The position numbers and the translations under genes are program-made. DNA of 64,000 bases from Vannielia litorea (GTDB lineage: Bacteria > Pseudomonadota > Alphaproteobacteria > Rhodobacterales > Rhodobacteraceae): assembly GCF_019801175.1 (NCBI RefSeq), contig NZ_JAHVJR010000001.1, positions 2,604,001 through 2,668,000 on the forward strand. Direction: 5' to 3'. The number at the start of each line of letters is the position of its first letter. Position 1 is the first letter of the stretch. Below, piece after piece: positions 51,502-59,984 of the stretch. The notes below the pieces were generated by a model. It saw nothing but the letters and a program-made list of their open reading frames with translations. It was not told the DNA's origin and ran no database searches.

Positions 51502-51941
51502 GCCCCCTCCCCCACCATCTCGCTCATGGCGGTGAGCGCCAGCAGGTAGCCGCGCACGCCGAGGCCCGCGATGATGCCGGTGGCGACCTTGGAGATGTAG
51601 GAGTGGTGCCGGAAGGGCTCGCGCTTGTGGATGTTGCTCATGTGGCATTCGAGGATCGGGCCGTCGAAGGCCATGAGCGCGTCGAGAATGGCGATGGAGG
51701 TATAGGTCAGCCCGGCGGCATTGATGATGATGCCCTGCGCATCGAGCCGCGCGGCTTGGATCCAGTCGATCAGCTGGCCCTCGTGGTTGCTTTGCAGAAA
51801 GTCCAACTCAAGCCCGAGCGCCTTGGCCTTTTCATGGCACTTCTGCTCGATCACCGGAAAGCTGTCTGACCCGTAGGTGCCGCTGGGGTCGAGGCCGTAG
51901 AGGTTGGCGTTGGGGCCGTTGAGAAAGACGATCTTGGGCAT
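51498..51941 (-). CDS. aroQ: type II 3-dehydroquinate dehydratase homologue
   Basis: A 147-aa dodecameric-type DHQase. Active-site blocks NGPNANLYG, LQSNHEGQLIDWIQ, IINAAGLTYTSIAILDAL and ECHMSNIHKREPFRHHS are present, with the general base His101-type residue in the ECHMSNIH block. The first block has Ala in place of the usual Leu/Met (NGPNLNxLG), and the catalytic-loop Tyr is in PSGTYGSDSF. The gene is coupled to a hydroxyacid dehydrogenase and stands near a TRAP system, not in an aro operon, so it may serve quinate or another catabolic route rather than biosynthesis. Confidence 0.86.
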   Translation of the reverse strand: MPKIVFLNGPNANLYGLDPSGTYGSDSFPVIEQKCHEKAKALGLELDFLQSNHEGQLIDWIQAARLDAQGIIINAAGLTYTSIAILDALMAFDGPILECHMSNIHKREPFRHHSYISKVATGIIAGLGVRGYLLALTAMSEMVGEGA

Positions 51942-51973
51942 GGCGTCCCTTTCGGAGTGGGTCAGAAATGCGT

Positions 51974-51999
51974 TGACCGGCGCGGGGCGGCGCCGGTCA
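51974..51999. other. inverted repeat in the monooxygenase-aroQ gap
   Basis: Perfect 10-bp stem TGACCGGCGC/GCGCCGGTCA with a 6-nt loop in the 82-bp gap. No T-tract follows on the minus strand, so it is a weak terminator at best, or an mRNA-stabilising hairpin. Confidence 0.5.
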
Positions 52000-52023
52000 T
52001 GAAGGGGTGGTTTGTGCGGGGCT

Positions 52024-53313
52024 TCACCCGGCGCGGCGGGCTGCGAGGGTGCCCGGCACCGGCATGTCCTTTTCATAGGCCGTGTAGTTGCGCTGCACCA
52101 TCACGTGGGTGGCGAGATACTTGGCGTCATACCAGCAGCCGTAGATGAAGGAGGAGGCCCGGTTGGTCAGCTCGGGCAGGCCGAGAAAGTAGATGCCCGG
52201 CTCGGCGGAGATGCCGCGCTTGTGGAAGGGCATGCCATCGCGGAAGGCGCCGGGCACGTCGAGCCATGAGAAATCGAACTTGAAGCCGGTGGCCCAGAGG
52301 ATCGAGGTGATGCCGGCCTCTTGCACATCGAGTTCCAGCACCGGGTTGGTCACACAGTCCGGGTCCGGCTGGATCTCCCATGCTTCGGGCTCTTCGGGCA
52401 GGTCGATGCCGTTGCGGGCCACGTATTCATCGGCCTCGCGGAGCACATCGAGATAGGCGCGGTCGCCCTCGGCGAGGTTTTGCACCAGATCGTCGGCGAA
52501 GGTGAGCTTGCCGTGCTCGTAGGTCTGGGTCAGGCCGAGGACGGTGATGCCCATATTGCCGAGGCGGCGGAAGTCGATGGTCTTGCCGCCGTCGTAGCCG
52601 CTGACGGCGAAGGCGACGTGCTTCTTCTTGGCGTCGATCTTGATCTCGTCCCACTTGCCGAGCACGCCGAGCCACCAGCAGTAGTCGCGGGCGCGGTAGC
52701 TGCGCGGGGGGCGGTAGTGCTCACCGATGGAGAGGTAGACCTTGCGGCCTGCGCGGTGCAGCTCTTCGGCGATCTGCGAGCCGGAGGCACCGCCGCCGAC
52801 CACGAGCACGGCGCCCTCGGGGAGTTGGCCGGGGTTCTTGTAGGCGGAGGAGTGGAGCTGGGTCAGACCGGCGCTCTCGGGCACGATCTGCGGCATGGCT
52901 GGGGCCTGGAAGGGGCCGGTGGCGGCGACCACGCGCTGCGCCTCGATCACGCCTTGGGAGGTTTCGACCCGGTAGCCCGGCTTGCCTTCGGCGCGGCGCA
53001 CGTGCTTGACCTCGACGCCTGTGCGGATCGGCGCGTCGATCATCGACGCGTAATCTTCGAAGTAACGGGCCATCCGCTCTTTCGCCGGAAAACTGTCGGG
53101 CTCGACATCGTTGAATTCCATGTTCGGGAAGCGGTCATGCCAGGCGGGGCCGTTGGCCACCAGAGAGTCCCACCGCTCCGACCGCCAGCGCTCGGCGACC
53201 CGGTTGCGCTCCAGCACGAGGTGCGGAATGCCCAGATCGCGCAGGTGCTCGCTCATCGCGATGCCCGACTGTCCGGCGCCCACGATCAGCGTATCGGTGG
53301 TTTCAACTGTCAT
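52024..53313 (-). CDS. flavin-containing monooxygenase-like NAD(P)/FAD protein
   Basis: A 429-aa class B monooxygenase-like flavoprotein. The FAD motif is LIVGAGQSGIAMSEHL, the NADPH motif VLVVGGGASGSQIAEEL, and the C-terminal ATG motif ILWATGFKFDFSW. The FxGxxxHxxxW/F fingerprint is replaced by TQLHSSAYKNP, so it may be a reductase-type or YUCCA-like enzyme. Divergent from the MFS gene; upstream of aroQ with an 82-bp gap. The shared TCCTT motif lies about 100 bp before it. Confidence 0.85.
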   Translation of the reverse strand: MTVETTDTLIVGAGQSGIAMSEHLRDLGIPHLVLERNRVAERWRSERWDSLVANGPAWHDRFPNMEFNDVEPDSFPAKERMARYFEDYASMIDAPIRTGVEVKHVRRAEGKPGYRVETSQGVIEAQRVVAATGPFQAPAMPQIVPESAGLTQLHSSAYKNPGQLPEGAVLVVGGGASGSQIAEELHRAGRKVYLSIGEHYRPPRSYRARDYCWWLGVLGKWDEIKIDAKKKHVAFAVSGYDGGKTIDFRRLGNMGITVLGLTQTYEHGKLTFADDLVQNLAEGDRAYLDVLREADEYVARNGIDLPEEPEAWEIQPDPDCVTNPVLELDVQEAGITSILWATGFKFDFSWLDVPGAFRDGMPFHKRGISAEPGIYFLGLPELTNRASSFIYGCWYDAKYLATHVMVQRNYTAYEKDMPVPGTLAARRAG

Positions 53314-53412
53314 GTCACGTCCTTGAAATGGCTCTTCACACCCGGGGGCCACGGCGGCCGCCCGGCAAAGTTTTCCTTTCGCAAAACGTGGCGTTTGGGG
53401 CTGAAAGTGGAA

Positions 53413-53440
53413 AGTAGAATATTCCTTGGCAACGGAGAGG
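53413..53440 (-). promoter_or_regulatory. shared promoter motif, copy at the monooxygenase gene
   Basis: ATATTCCTT followed by an AGG at the same offset as in 46461-46500 and 50421-50460. GAATATTC within it is a perfect palindrome. It lies in the divergent gap to the MFS gene. Confidence 0.45.
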
Positions 53441-53514
53441 AAAATCATTGTGTGCAGAGCGGGCGATCCGGATCAGCTATGCTGAAAGCCCGATCACGCC
53501 ACAGGAGGCCAACG

Positions 53515-54840
53515 ATGCTCAGCGTTCTTGCCGACCGGACCTATCGCCACCTGTTCCTTGCCCAAGTAGTGGCCCTGCTGGGCACCGGGCTGGCCACGCT
53601 GGCGCTGGGTCTGCTGGCCTTCGACCTTGCCGGAGAGGGCGCGGCGATGGTGCTGGGCGCGGTGTTTGCGATCAAGATGGTGGCCTATGTCGGCATTGCC
53701 CCGATTGCCGGGGCCTTTGCCGAGCGGGTCAACCGCCGCCGCCTGCTGGTGGCCCTCGATGCGGTGCGGGCGGCCTGCGCGGTGGCGCTGCCCTTCGTCA
53801 CCGAGGTCTGGCAGATCTACCTGCTGATCTTCGTGCTGCAGGCGGCCTCCGCCGCCTTCACCCCGACGTTTCAGGCCACCATCCCCGATGTGCTGCCCGA
53901 GGAAGAGCGCTACACCCGGGCGCTCTCGCTCTCGCGGTTGGCCTATGACCTCGAGAACATCATCTCCCCCACCCTCGCGGCGCTGCTGCTGGCGGTGATG
54001 GCGGGGAGCACGCTCTTTGTTGGCACGGCGCTGGGGTTTGTCGGCTCGGCGCTGCTGGTGGGCTCGGTCGTGTTGCCCAGCCCGAAGCCCGCCGCGCCGC
54101 GCGGGATCTACGACCGCACCACGCGGGGCATCAGGATTTACCTTGCCACCCCGCGGCTGCGGGGGCTGCTGGCGCTCAATCTCGTGGTGTCGGCAGCGGG
54201 GGCGATGGTGCTCGTCAACTCCGTGGTGCTGGTGGTCGGGCTGCTGGGGCGGACCGAGACCGCGCTGGCATGGACCATGTTCGCCTTCGGCGCGGGGTCG
54301 ATGGTGGGGGCGCTGCTGCTGCCTCGCCTGCTTGATCGGTTGGCCGACCGGGCAGTGATGCTCGCAGGCGCGGTCGCGATGGTGGCGGCGCTCATCGGGC
54401 TGGCGGCGCTGGTTCAGGCCGCAGGGCTGCACTGGGTTGTGCTGCTGGCCACATGGGCGGTGGTGGGGCTGGGCTATGCCGCCGTACTGACCCCCTCGGG
54501 GCGGTTGCTGCGCCGCTCGGCCCATGCCGAGGACCGCCCTGCCCTTTTTGCCGCGCAATTCGCCCTCAGCCACGCCTGCTGGCTGCTGACCTACCCGCTT
54601 GCGGGCTGGCTGATGACGGCCTTCGGCACGGTGCCCACGCTGCTCGCGCTCGCGGTGCTGGCGGGCGCGGGGCTGCTGGCCTGCCTGCTGCAATGGCCTG
54701 CAGGCGACACTGGCGCGGAAGCGATGGAGCACACCCACGACAACCTGCCGCTCGATCACCCGCATTTGCAGGGCCACCGGACACACAGCCACGCGCTCGT
54801 CATCGACGATATCCACCCCTGCTGGGCCTCGCGGTTCTGA
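53515..54840 (+). CDS. MFS transporter with a C-terminal His-rich tail
   Basis: A 441-aa major-facilitator protein with about 12 membrane segments (ALNRR-type loop NRRRLLVALDAVRAACAV between helices 2 and 3). The last 35 residues carry nine His in an HTHDNLPLDHPHLQGHRTHS-type segment, a likely metal-binding tail as in nickel/cobalt efflux proteins of the NreB type. The start at 53515 has AGGAGG. The substrate could be a divalent metal, or a drug or siderophore. Confidence 0.85.
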   Translation: MLSVLADRTYRHLFLAQVVALLGTGLATLALGLLAFDLAGEGAAMVLGAVFAIKMVAYVGIAPIAGAFAERVNRRRLLVALDAVRAACAVALPFVTEVWQIYLLIFVLQAASAAFTPTFQATIPDVLPEEERYTRALSLSRLAYDLENIISPTLAALLLAVMAGSTLFVGTALGFVGSALLVGSVVLPSPKPAAPRGIYDRTTRGIRIYLATPRLRGLLALNLVVSAAGAMVLVNSVVLVVGLLGRTETALAWTMFAFGAGSMVGALLLPRLLDRLADRAVMLAGAVAMVAALIGLAALVQAAGLHWVVLLATWAVVGLGYAAVLTPSGRLLRRSAHAEDRPALFAAQFALSHACWLLTYPLAGWLMTAFGTVPTLLALAVLAGAGLLACLLQWPAGDTGAEAMEHTHDNLPLDHPHLQGHRTHSHALVIDDIHPCWASRF

Positions 54841-54846
54841 CAGGGT

Positions 54847-55905
54847 TCAGGTGCCGGGGCGGCGCTTGGTAATGAGCCGTGCCACGATGGGCGCGCCGAG
54901 GATCACCAGCAGGATGCGCGTGAGGTGGTGGGTGATGACAAAGCCGAGGTCGGCGCCGGTGACGATGGCGAGAACGGTCATCTCGGCCTGTCCGCCGGGG
55001 GAGAAGGCGAGGAAGGCTTCGACGGGGTGGCCAAGGCCCAAAGCGGTGACGACCACGGTGAAGAGCGCCGCCAGCACCGCGAGCAGCATCACATAGGCCA
55101 CGCCTGCGGCCACGACCTTTCGGATTTCGGCCAAGGTAATGCCGGTGAACTGCACGCCGATGCCGCAGCCGATGAAGAACTGCGCGAAGAGGATCGCCTC
55201 GCGCGGGGGGCGGGTGTGTATGAGGTCGGTCAGGGAGAGCGCGGCGGTCACGATCAGGGGGCCGAGGATGGAGGCCCCGAAGAGACCGATGCGCTCGCCG
55301 CCCTTCCAGCCGATGAAGGCCGCTGCCACCATCAGGCCCAGCTCCTGCAGCGGCAGGCTCGCGGCAGGGGCGCCGATCGGGTTGGTCAGCCCGGCGCCGT
55401 AGACCAGCGTGAGGAAGACGGGCGCCAGCGTGACAATGATCAGGATGCGGGTGCCGTGGATCAGCGCCAGCGCGCGCGGGTTGCCGCCTGCCTCGGTGCC
55501 GAAGATCACCATGTCCTGCAAGCCGCCCGGCATGGCCGAATAGTAGGCGGTGGGCGCATCGAACCCCCAGACCCGGCGGAAGAAGGGCACCCCGATCAGG
55601 CCGATGAGCGCGATGTAGAGCGGGACCAGCGCGACCGAGGCCGCCATCGCAGGAAGCTGGGCAAAGAGCGCGGGCGTGATCGAGGCGCCGACCGCCACGC
55701 CAAGAATCGTTCGCGCGCCGACCGAGACCTGCCCGAAGCCTTTGAGCGGTGCGCCCAGCAGGGCCGCGATGAGGCAGGCCGACATCGGGCCGAAGAGGAA
55801 GGGCAGCGGCAGGTCGGCCAGCCAGAACACCGCCGTGCCCAGAGCGGCAAGGCCGAGGGTCAGCAGTCGTTGGCGCAGGGGAGAGGAGAAGGCGGCAAAG
55901 GTCAC
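54847..55905 (-). CDS. AbrB-family membrane transporter
   Basis: A 352-aa polytopic protein with two similar halves (AbrB duplication; FGPMSACLIAALLGAPL and FGASILGPLIVTAALS). The family is named after ammonia monooxygenase regulators but behaves as a secondary transporter. The GTG at 55905 has GGAG at good spacing; a GTG at 55956 lies inside the GntR operator. Convergent with the MFS gene, divergent from the GntR gene, which probably represses it. Confidence 0.8.
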   Translation of the reverse strand: MTFAAFSSPLRQRLLTLGLAALGTAVFWLADLPLPFLFGPMSACLIAALLGAPLKGFGQVSVGARTILGVAVGASITPALFAQLPAMAASVALVPLYIALIGLIGVPFFRRVWGFDAPTAYYSAMPGGLQDMVIFGTEAGGNPRALALIHGTRILIIVTLAPVFLTLVYGAGLTNPIGAPAASLPLQELGLMVAAAFIGWKGGERIGLFGASILGPLIVTAALSLTDLIHTRPPREAILFAQFFIGCGIGVQFTGITLAEIRKVVAAGVAYVMLLAVLAALFTVVVTALGLGHPVEAFLAFSPGGQAEMTVLAIVTGADLGFVITHHLTRILLVILGAPIVARLITKRRPGT

Positions 55906-55947
55906 GGAGGCTCCGGATTCGGGCAGTTGATCTGCCTTGGGTGCGAC

Positions 55948-55965
55948 TGTATACACTTGGATACA
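55948..55965. promoter_or_regulatory. GntR operator TGTATAC-N4-GGATACA
   Basis: Inverted repeat with 6 of 7 symmetric arm positions, in the 92-bp gap between the AbrB-type transporter (minus) and the GntR gene (plus). TGTATAC half sites are typical of FadR/VanR-group GntR repressors. The site would control both genes. Confidence 0.7.
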
Positions 55966-55997
55966 TTATCCGCAATCCGATTGTGACCGGAGCCGAG

Positions 55998-56678
55998 ATG
56001 GACGAAACCGACGATCTTCCGCAGCCTGGCTCGCAGGGCGAAACCACCTATCAGCGCCTGCTCGACGAGGTCCGCGCCGGACGTTTGAACCCCGGCGACC
56101 GCTTGCGCGAGACCGAGCTTGCCGAGCGGCTGGGGGTCTCGCGGACGCCGGTGCGCGAGGCGATCCGGCAGCTGGAGGCCGATGGCATCGTGACCCATCT
56201 GCCGCGCCGGGGTGCCGCGATCCGCACGCTGGGCTATGCCGAGGTGATGGAGCTTTACGAGATGCGCACGGTGCTGGAGGGCACGGCGGCGCGACTGGCG
56301 GCGCGCGCGGCCTCGGACATAGAGATCGAGGAGCTTATCGACATGAACCGCGCGTTGCAAAAGCTCGGCCCCGGACCGGAGGCTTTTGTGCTGAACCGCC
56401 AGTTCCATGCCGCCCTGCTCGATGCTGCGAAGAACCGCTTTCTGGCCCGCTCTATTGCCGGGCTGCACAAGTCGCTAATGATCCTCGGCCCGACCACGCT
56501 CACCGAGCCTGCCCGTGCCACGGAGGCGGTGAAGGAACATGAAGAGGTGCTGGAGGCGCTTCAGGCGCGGGATGGAATCCGGGCCGAGGTCGCCATGCGT
56601 GCCCATATCGAAATGGCCCAACGCGTGCGCGTTCGCGCCCTGCGCGCCCGCCCGCCGGTGGAGGGCGAGGGGCTATAG
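55998..56678 (+). CDS. GntR-family (FCD domain) transcriptional regulator
   Basis: A 226-aa regulator: winged helix (about 18-85; LRETELAERLGVSRTPVREAIRQLEADGIV) and an all-helical FCD ligand-binding domain (about 92-215; EMRTVLEGTAARLAAR, NRQFHAALLDAAKN, EHEEVLEAL) with the metal-binding Asp/His pattern. ATG at 55998 is preferred over 55941, which lies inside the operator. It probably regulates the adjacent transporter in response to an organic acid. Confidence 0.9.
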   Translation: MDETDDLPQPGSQGETTYQRLLDEVRAGRLNPGDRLRETELAERLGVSRTPVREAIRQLEADGIVTHLPRRGAAIRTLGYAEVMELYEMRTVLEGTAARLAARAASDIEIEELIDMNRALQKLGPGPEAFVLNRQFHAALLDAAKNRFLARSIAGLHKSLMILGPTTLTEPARATEAVKEHEEVLEALQARDGIRAEVAMRAHIEMAQRVRVRALRARPPVEGEGL

Positions 56679-56760
56679 CGGGCGCTGATCGGTATCAGGG
56701 CCGGATGCGGGCCAAGGCGAACCTCAGTGTAGCGCCGAGCTGGCGCGGCACGGACTGCGC

Positions 56761-58359
56761 TCAGAACTGAACCCGGAAGGTCGTGCCCTTGCCGGTGGCT
56801 GTCTCGAAGTCGAGGCTGGCGCCGTGGCTCTCGACGATGGCCTTGGCGATGCCGAGGCCGAGGCCGGTGCCGGAATGGCCGTTGGAATAGCTCTCGGGCG
56901 CGCGGGAGAACCGCTCGAAGAGCCTTGGGCGAAGCTCCTCGGGGATGCCCCGGCCATGATCCCTGACCCAGAACCCAGGCCGTGTGGCGCTGGTGCCCAG
57001 CACCACGGACGCACCCGCCTCCGAGGCTTTGACGGCGTTGGAGACGAGGTTGGTCAGAACCTGAAGCAGGCGGATCTTGTCGCCGACGACCTGGCCCGGT
57101 TCGGGGCCTTCGGCGTCGAGCTTCAACTCGACACCGTGCTGGCGGGCAAAGGGGCCGAGATCTTCGATGGCGCTGGCAAGCAAAGGCTCCAGATCGACGG
57201 GCCGCATATCTGATGGCACCCGGCCAGCAGAGAGGCGCTCGAAGTCGAGCAGATCGCCCACGAGGCTGGCGACCTGATCGAGATTGCGGTCGGCGATGTC
57301 GAGGGTCGGCTGAAGCGGGGGAGAGAGCCTTTGCCGTTCGGCGTTGAGCAGCTTTACCGCGGCGTGGGCTGCGGTGATCGGCTGGCGCAATTCGTGCGAT
57401 ACGGTCGAGATCAGCTCTGCGCGGGCTTTGTCGAGCGCCTTGCGGTGGGTGATGTCTCTCAGAACACCCAGAAGCCCAAGTCGCTGCCCGCCGGGCTGAC
57501 GGAGCGGGGCCATGAAGAGCTCACCGGGGAACAACTCGCCATTCCGGCGCTTCACCTCCAGTTCGATCCGGCCGTCGCCTGACTCTCTGACCTTCTTGTA
57601 GATGTCCTCGCCCTGCCGGTCGAAAGAGTCCTGATCGGCGAAGAACATCGAGGTGGTCTGTCCGATCATTTCGCCCTTGGTGAAGCCAAAGGTCGCCTCA
57701 GTTGCGCGGTTCACAAGCGTCAGGCGGCGGTTTTCATCGACGGCGATGATCGCGTCCGGCACGGTTTCGATGATGGCGTTGAGCACCATCGTCTTTTCGG
57801 CCAGCTCTTGCGTCCGCTTCTCCTTGAGCCATTCCTGCCCGAGCCAGCGGCCGAAGAGGTCGACGAGGTCTTTCTCTTTGTCGGAAAAGGGCGTTCTGGC
57901 ATCAGGGCCGGAGAAGTTGAGCGTGCCGACGCGCTCGTGGCCGACACGGAGCGGTACGCCGATGTAGCTTTCGAGACCGAAGGAGGTGTAGCAGGGATGC
58001 TCGGCGATTTCAGACTGACCGGCGTGGTGAAAGTAGCGCACGGCATCGGCCGCGAGGGTGTGCGTGCAGTAGGTCTCTGCCAGATCGAACTCCGTGCCGG
58101 CGGCGGGCGCCCAATCTTCGCCCTCGACGTGGTCGATCCGGTAGTTGGCATCTTCGATCCGGCTGACGATGCCGAGCGGGAGCTGCAGGGCCTCGCACCC
58201 CAGCGCGAGCAGCTCCGACACCTTCTTGGAGAAGGCGAGGTCAGGGTCCAGCGAAAGGTAGAACAACTGGCGGAGGGCATGATCATGCCTCGCATCCGCA
58301 GGCAGATCGCCCTCGGGCGCGCTATCGACTTGTTTTAGCACCGCAACTCCTCGCCTCAT
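56761..58359 (-). CDS. GAF-PAS sensor histidine kinase
   Basis: A 532-aa soluble histidine kinase: GAF (about 45-175; SYIGVPLRVGHERVGTLNF), PAS (about 195-310), HisKA with His322 in STVSHELRQP, and HATPase_c (NLVSNAVKAS, DHGRGIP, GTGLGLGIAKAIV). No membrane segment, so it senses a cytoplasmic signal. I chose ATG 58359; a GTG at 58341 (VLKQVDSAPEG) has the better ribosome site AGGAG. The gene is the furthest downstream of the signalling island. Confidence 0.92.
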   Translation of the reverse strand: MRRGVAVLKQVDSAPEGDLPADARHDHALRQLFYLSLDPDLAFSKKVSELLALGCEALQLPLGIVSRIEDANYRIDHVEGEDWAPAAGTEFDLAETYCTHTLAADAVRYFHHAGQSEIAEHPCYTSFGLESYIGVPLRVGHERVGTLNFSGPDARTPFSDKEKDLVDLFGRWLGQEWLKEKRTQELAEKTMVLNAIIETVPDAIIAVDENRRLTLVNRATEATFGFTKGEMIGQTTSMFFADQDSFDRQGEDIYKKVRESGDGRIELEVKRRNGELFPGELFMAPLRQPGGQRLGLLGVLRDITHRKALDKARAELISTVSHELRQPITAAHAAVKLLNAERQRLSPPLQPTLDIADRNLDQVASLVGDLLDFERLSAGRVPSDMRPVDLEPLLASAIEDLGPFARQHGVELKLDAEGPEPGQVVGDKIRLLQVLTNLVSNAVKASEAGASVVLGTSATRPGFWVRDHGRGIPEELRPRLFERFSRAPESYSNGHSGTGLGLGIAKAIVESHGASLDFETATGKGTTFRVQF

Positions 58360-58556
58360 CGCTCTTTTTTTGCGCGCAAAGCTGGGTGAGGCGGCGGTAT
58401 CTGTCAATGGCCGCTTCCCCTGTTGGTTGTGGGGCCGCCGGAACGTTGTGGAAGTGTCACGTGGAGAACGATGAATGCGGCCACCACGAGGGCAGCCGCA
58501 TCCATCCGGTGCCTTGCGGTCCGGCTATCCTTCCTCGGAGGGGAGAGGAATGGGGG

Positions 58557-58904
58557 TCAGGCGTGGAGGGCTTGGCGCATCTCCGAGACGAAGTTGGTCA
58601 CAAGCCCATCGAGCGCGCCGATTTCGGTGCGGGCGCCGAGTTTGATTTCGAGGTCGAGGGCGCTGCGGCCAAGCTTCGGGAAGCTGAGGGTCTCGGCGAC
58701 ACCGAAGATGCGGTGCGCCCGGCGCGCAAGGCCGCCTGCCAGCTCGAGCCGGTCTTCGTCGCGCTCAAGCTCGCAGAACTCTTCGAAGGCGGCGATGTGA
58801 TCGGGAAGGGAGGCAAGGAAGGCGGAGCGCACAGGGGCCAGCATGGCGGCAAAGGCCTTTGCTGGCTCGTCTCGCTGCGAGGCGTTGTTGCTGAAACCGT
58901 CCAT
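58557..58904 (-). CDS. stand-alone Hpt phosphotransfer protein
   Basis: A 115-aa helical protein with the Hpt site ARRAHRIFGVAETLSF (His64). Such proteins shuttle phosphate between a kinase and response regulators. It overlaps the upstream response regulator stop (TGATG), so the two are coupled. Upstream are a REC protein and a kinase. Confidence 0.85.
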   Translation of the reverse strand: MDGFSNNASQRDEPAKAFAAMLAPVRSAFLASLPDHIAAFEEFCELERDEDRLELAGGLARRAHRIFGVAETLSFPKLGRSALDLEIKLGARTEIGALDGLVTNFVSEMRQALHA

Positions 58905-59848
58905 CAGGCAGATCTCGCTCTGGAATACCCGTGCATGGTCGGCCGGGCGCGCGCAGAGAGCAAGGCCTCGTCGATCCCCTCGTCAATCGAACGGCGGGCG
59001 AAGATCGAGCCGCGCATCGCCTTGCCGACACGGACGATTGGCACGGCGTCGATCAGGTAGGCCTCCTGATAGGCCTCGAGCGCGGTGCTGATCTGGCTTT
59101 CCAGCTGTTCGGGAGAGGCGAGGTAGATCGCGGAGGAGACGGCGATGAACTCGCCGCTGCCTGCGTAGGCGACCATGAGGTTTTGCGACTTCAGGGTCTC
59201 GACGATGACTTCGCCCACGTCGGCCATGATATCGAGGAAGTCTTCATCATTGGTGCGCACGAAGATGTTGGCGGCGTTCTCGACGCAAATACCGATGCGC
59301 TGGCTCAGGGCATAACGCGGACGGCCGATGGCCTTGAGGTAGTTGCGGAGCGCCATGTAGGAGATCAGGCCCTTCACGTCGGGCGGCGTGAGGGCATCTT
59401 CATAGTCGATCTGGTGCTGCAGGTTGGTAGCGGCGGCGAGTTGCTCTTGCACGGCATTCGCGCGCAGGCGGCTCTCGTGAACCCGCTGGATCGACGACAG
59501 CCGCGCCTTGAACTCGAGCGCATCGAGCGGCTTGGTGATGTAATCGACCGCGCCGGCCATGAAGGCCTGGTCGATGTATTGCCGGTCCGACAGGCCGGTG
59601 ACCATGACGATCTGGGTGCGCCCCTCCGGGTCCATCGCCCGCAGGATGCCCGCGAGCTCGATCCCGTTCATCTCGGGCATCTGGATATCGACGAAGATGC
59701 AGTCGAACGGAACGGTCTGCGTGCTGACGAGCCGCAGTGCCTCCTGCCCGGAAGCGGCCATATCAAGATCGGCGATATCGTGGTGGCGGAGAACGGCCTC
59801 GAATGCCGCTCTGAAAATTGGATCGTCGTCAACTGCGAGGACTTTCAT
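58904..59848 (-). CDS. response regulator with degenerate GGDEF-like output domain
   Basis: A 314-aa protein: REC domain (1-120; phospho-acceptor Asp54 in FVDIQMPEMNG, Lys106 in YITKPLDA), coiled linker (about 121-150), and a C-terminal half resembling a GGDEF domain whose signature is replaced by AGSGEF (229-234). Diguanylate cyclase activity is therefore unlikely. It is a paralogue of the regulator at 62922-63980. Start at 59848 opens the REC domain. Confidence 0.87.
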   Translation of the reverse strand: MKVLAVDDDPIFRAAFEAVLRHHDIADLDMAASGQEALRLVSTQTVPFDCIFVDIQMPEMNGIELAGILRAMDPEGRTQIVMVTGLSDRQYIDQAFMAGAVDYITKPLDALEFKARLSSIQRVHESRLRANAVQEQLAAATNLQHQIDYEDALTPPDVKGLISYMALRNYLKAIGRPRYALSQRIGICVENAANIFVRTNDEDFLDIMADVGEVIVETLKSQNLMVAYAGSGEFIAVSSAIYLASPEQLESQISTALEAYQEAYLIDAVPIVRVGKAMRGSIFARRSIDEGIDEALLSARARPTMHGYSRARSA

Positions 59849-59984
59849 TCCGTCCCTCCTTCTACTTAAGGGATTCTTAAAAACGGATTGCGGCAGAAAT
59901 GGGTTCACGCTTGGGTTGTGAGAAGTTTTTCTCAATTTCCCTTAGGTCAGCTTGGCGCGGACCTTCAGGGACAGGATTTCTTGC

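Noticed and set aside
52321..53514. Upstream extension of the MFS frame through the monooxygenase gene
   Set aside because: The extension is antisense to the flavin monooxygenase and lacks membrane segments. The AGGAGG site before 53515 and the MFS N-terminus fix the real start.
59919..59934. Hairpin TGAGAA/TTCTCA after the membrane kinase gene
   Set aside because: Only 6 bp of stem and no T-tract; not strong enough to call a terminator.
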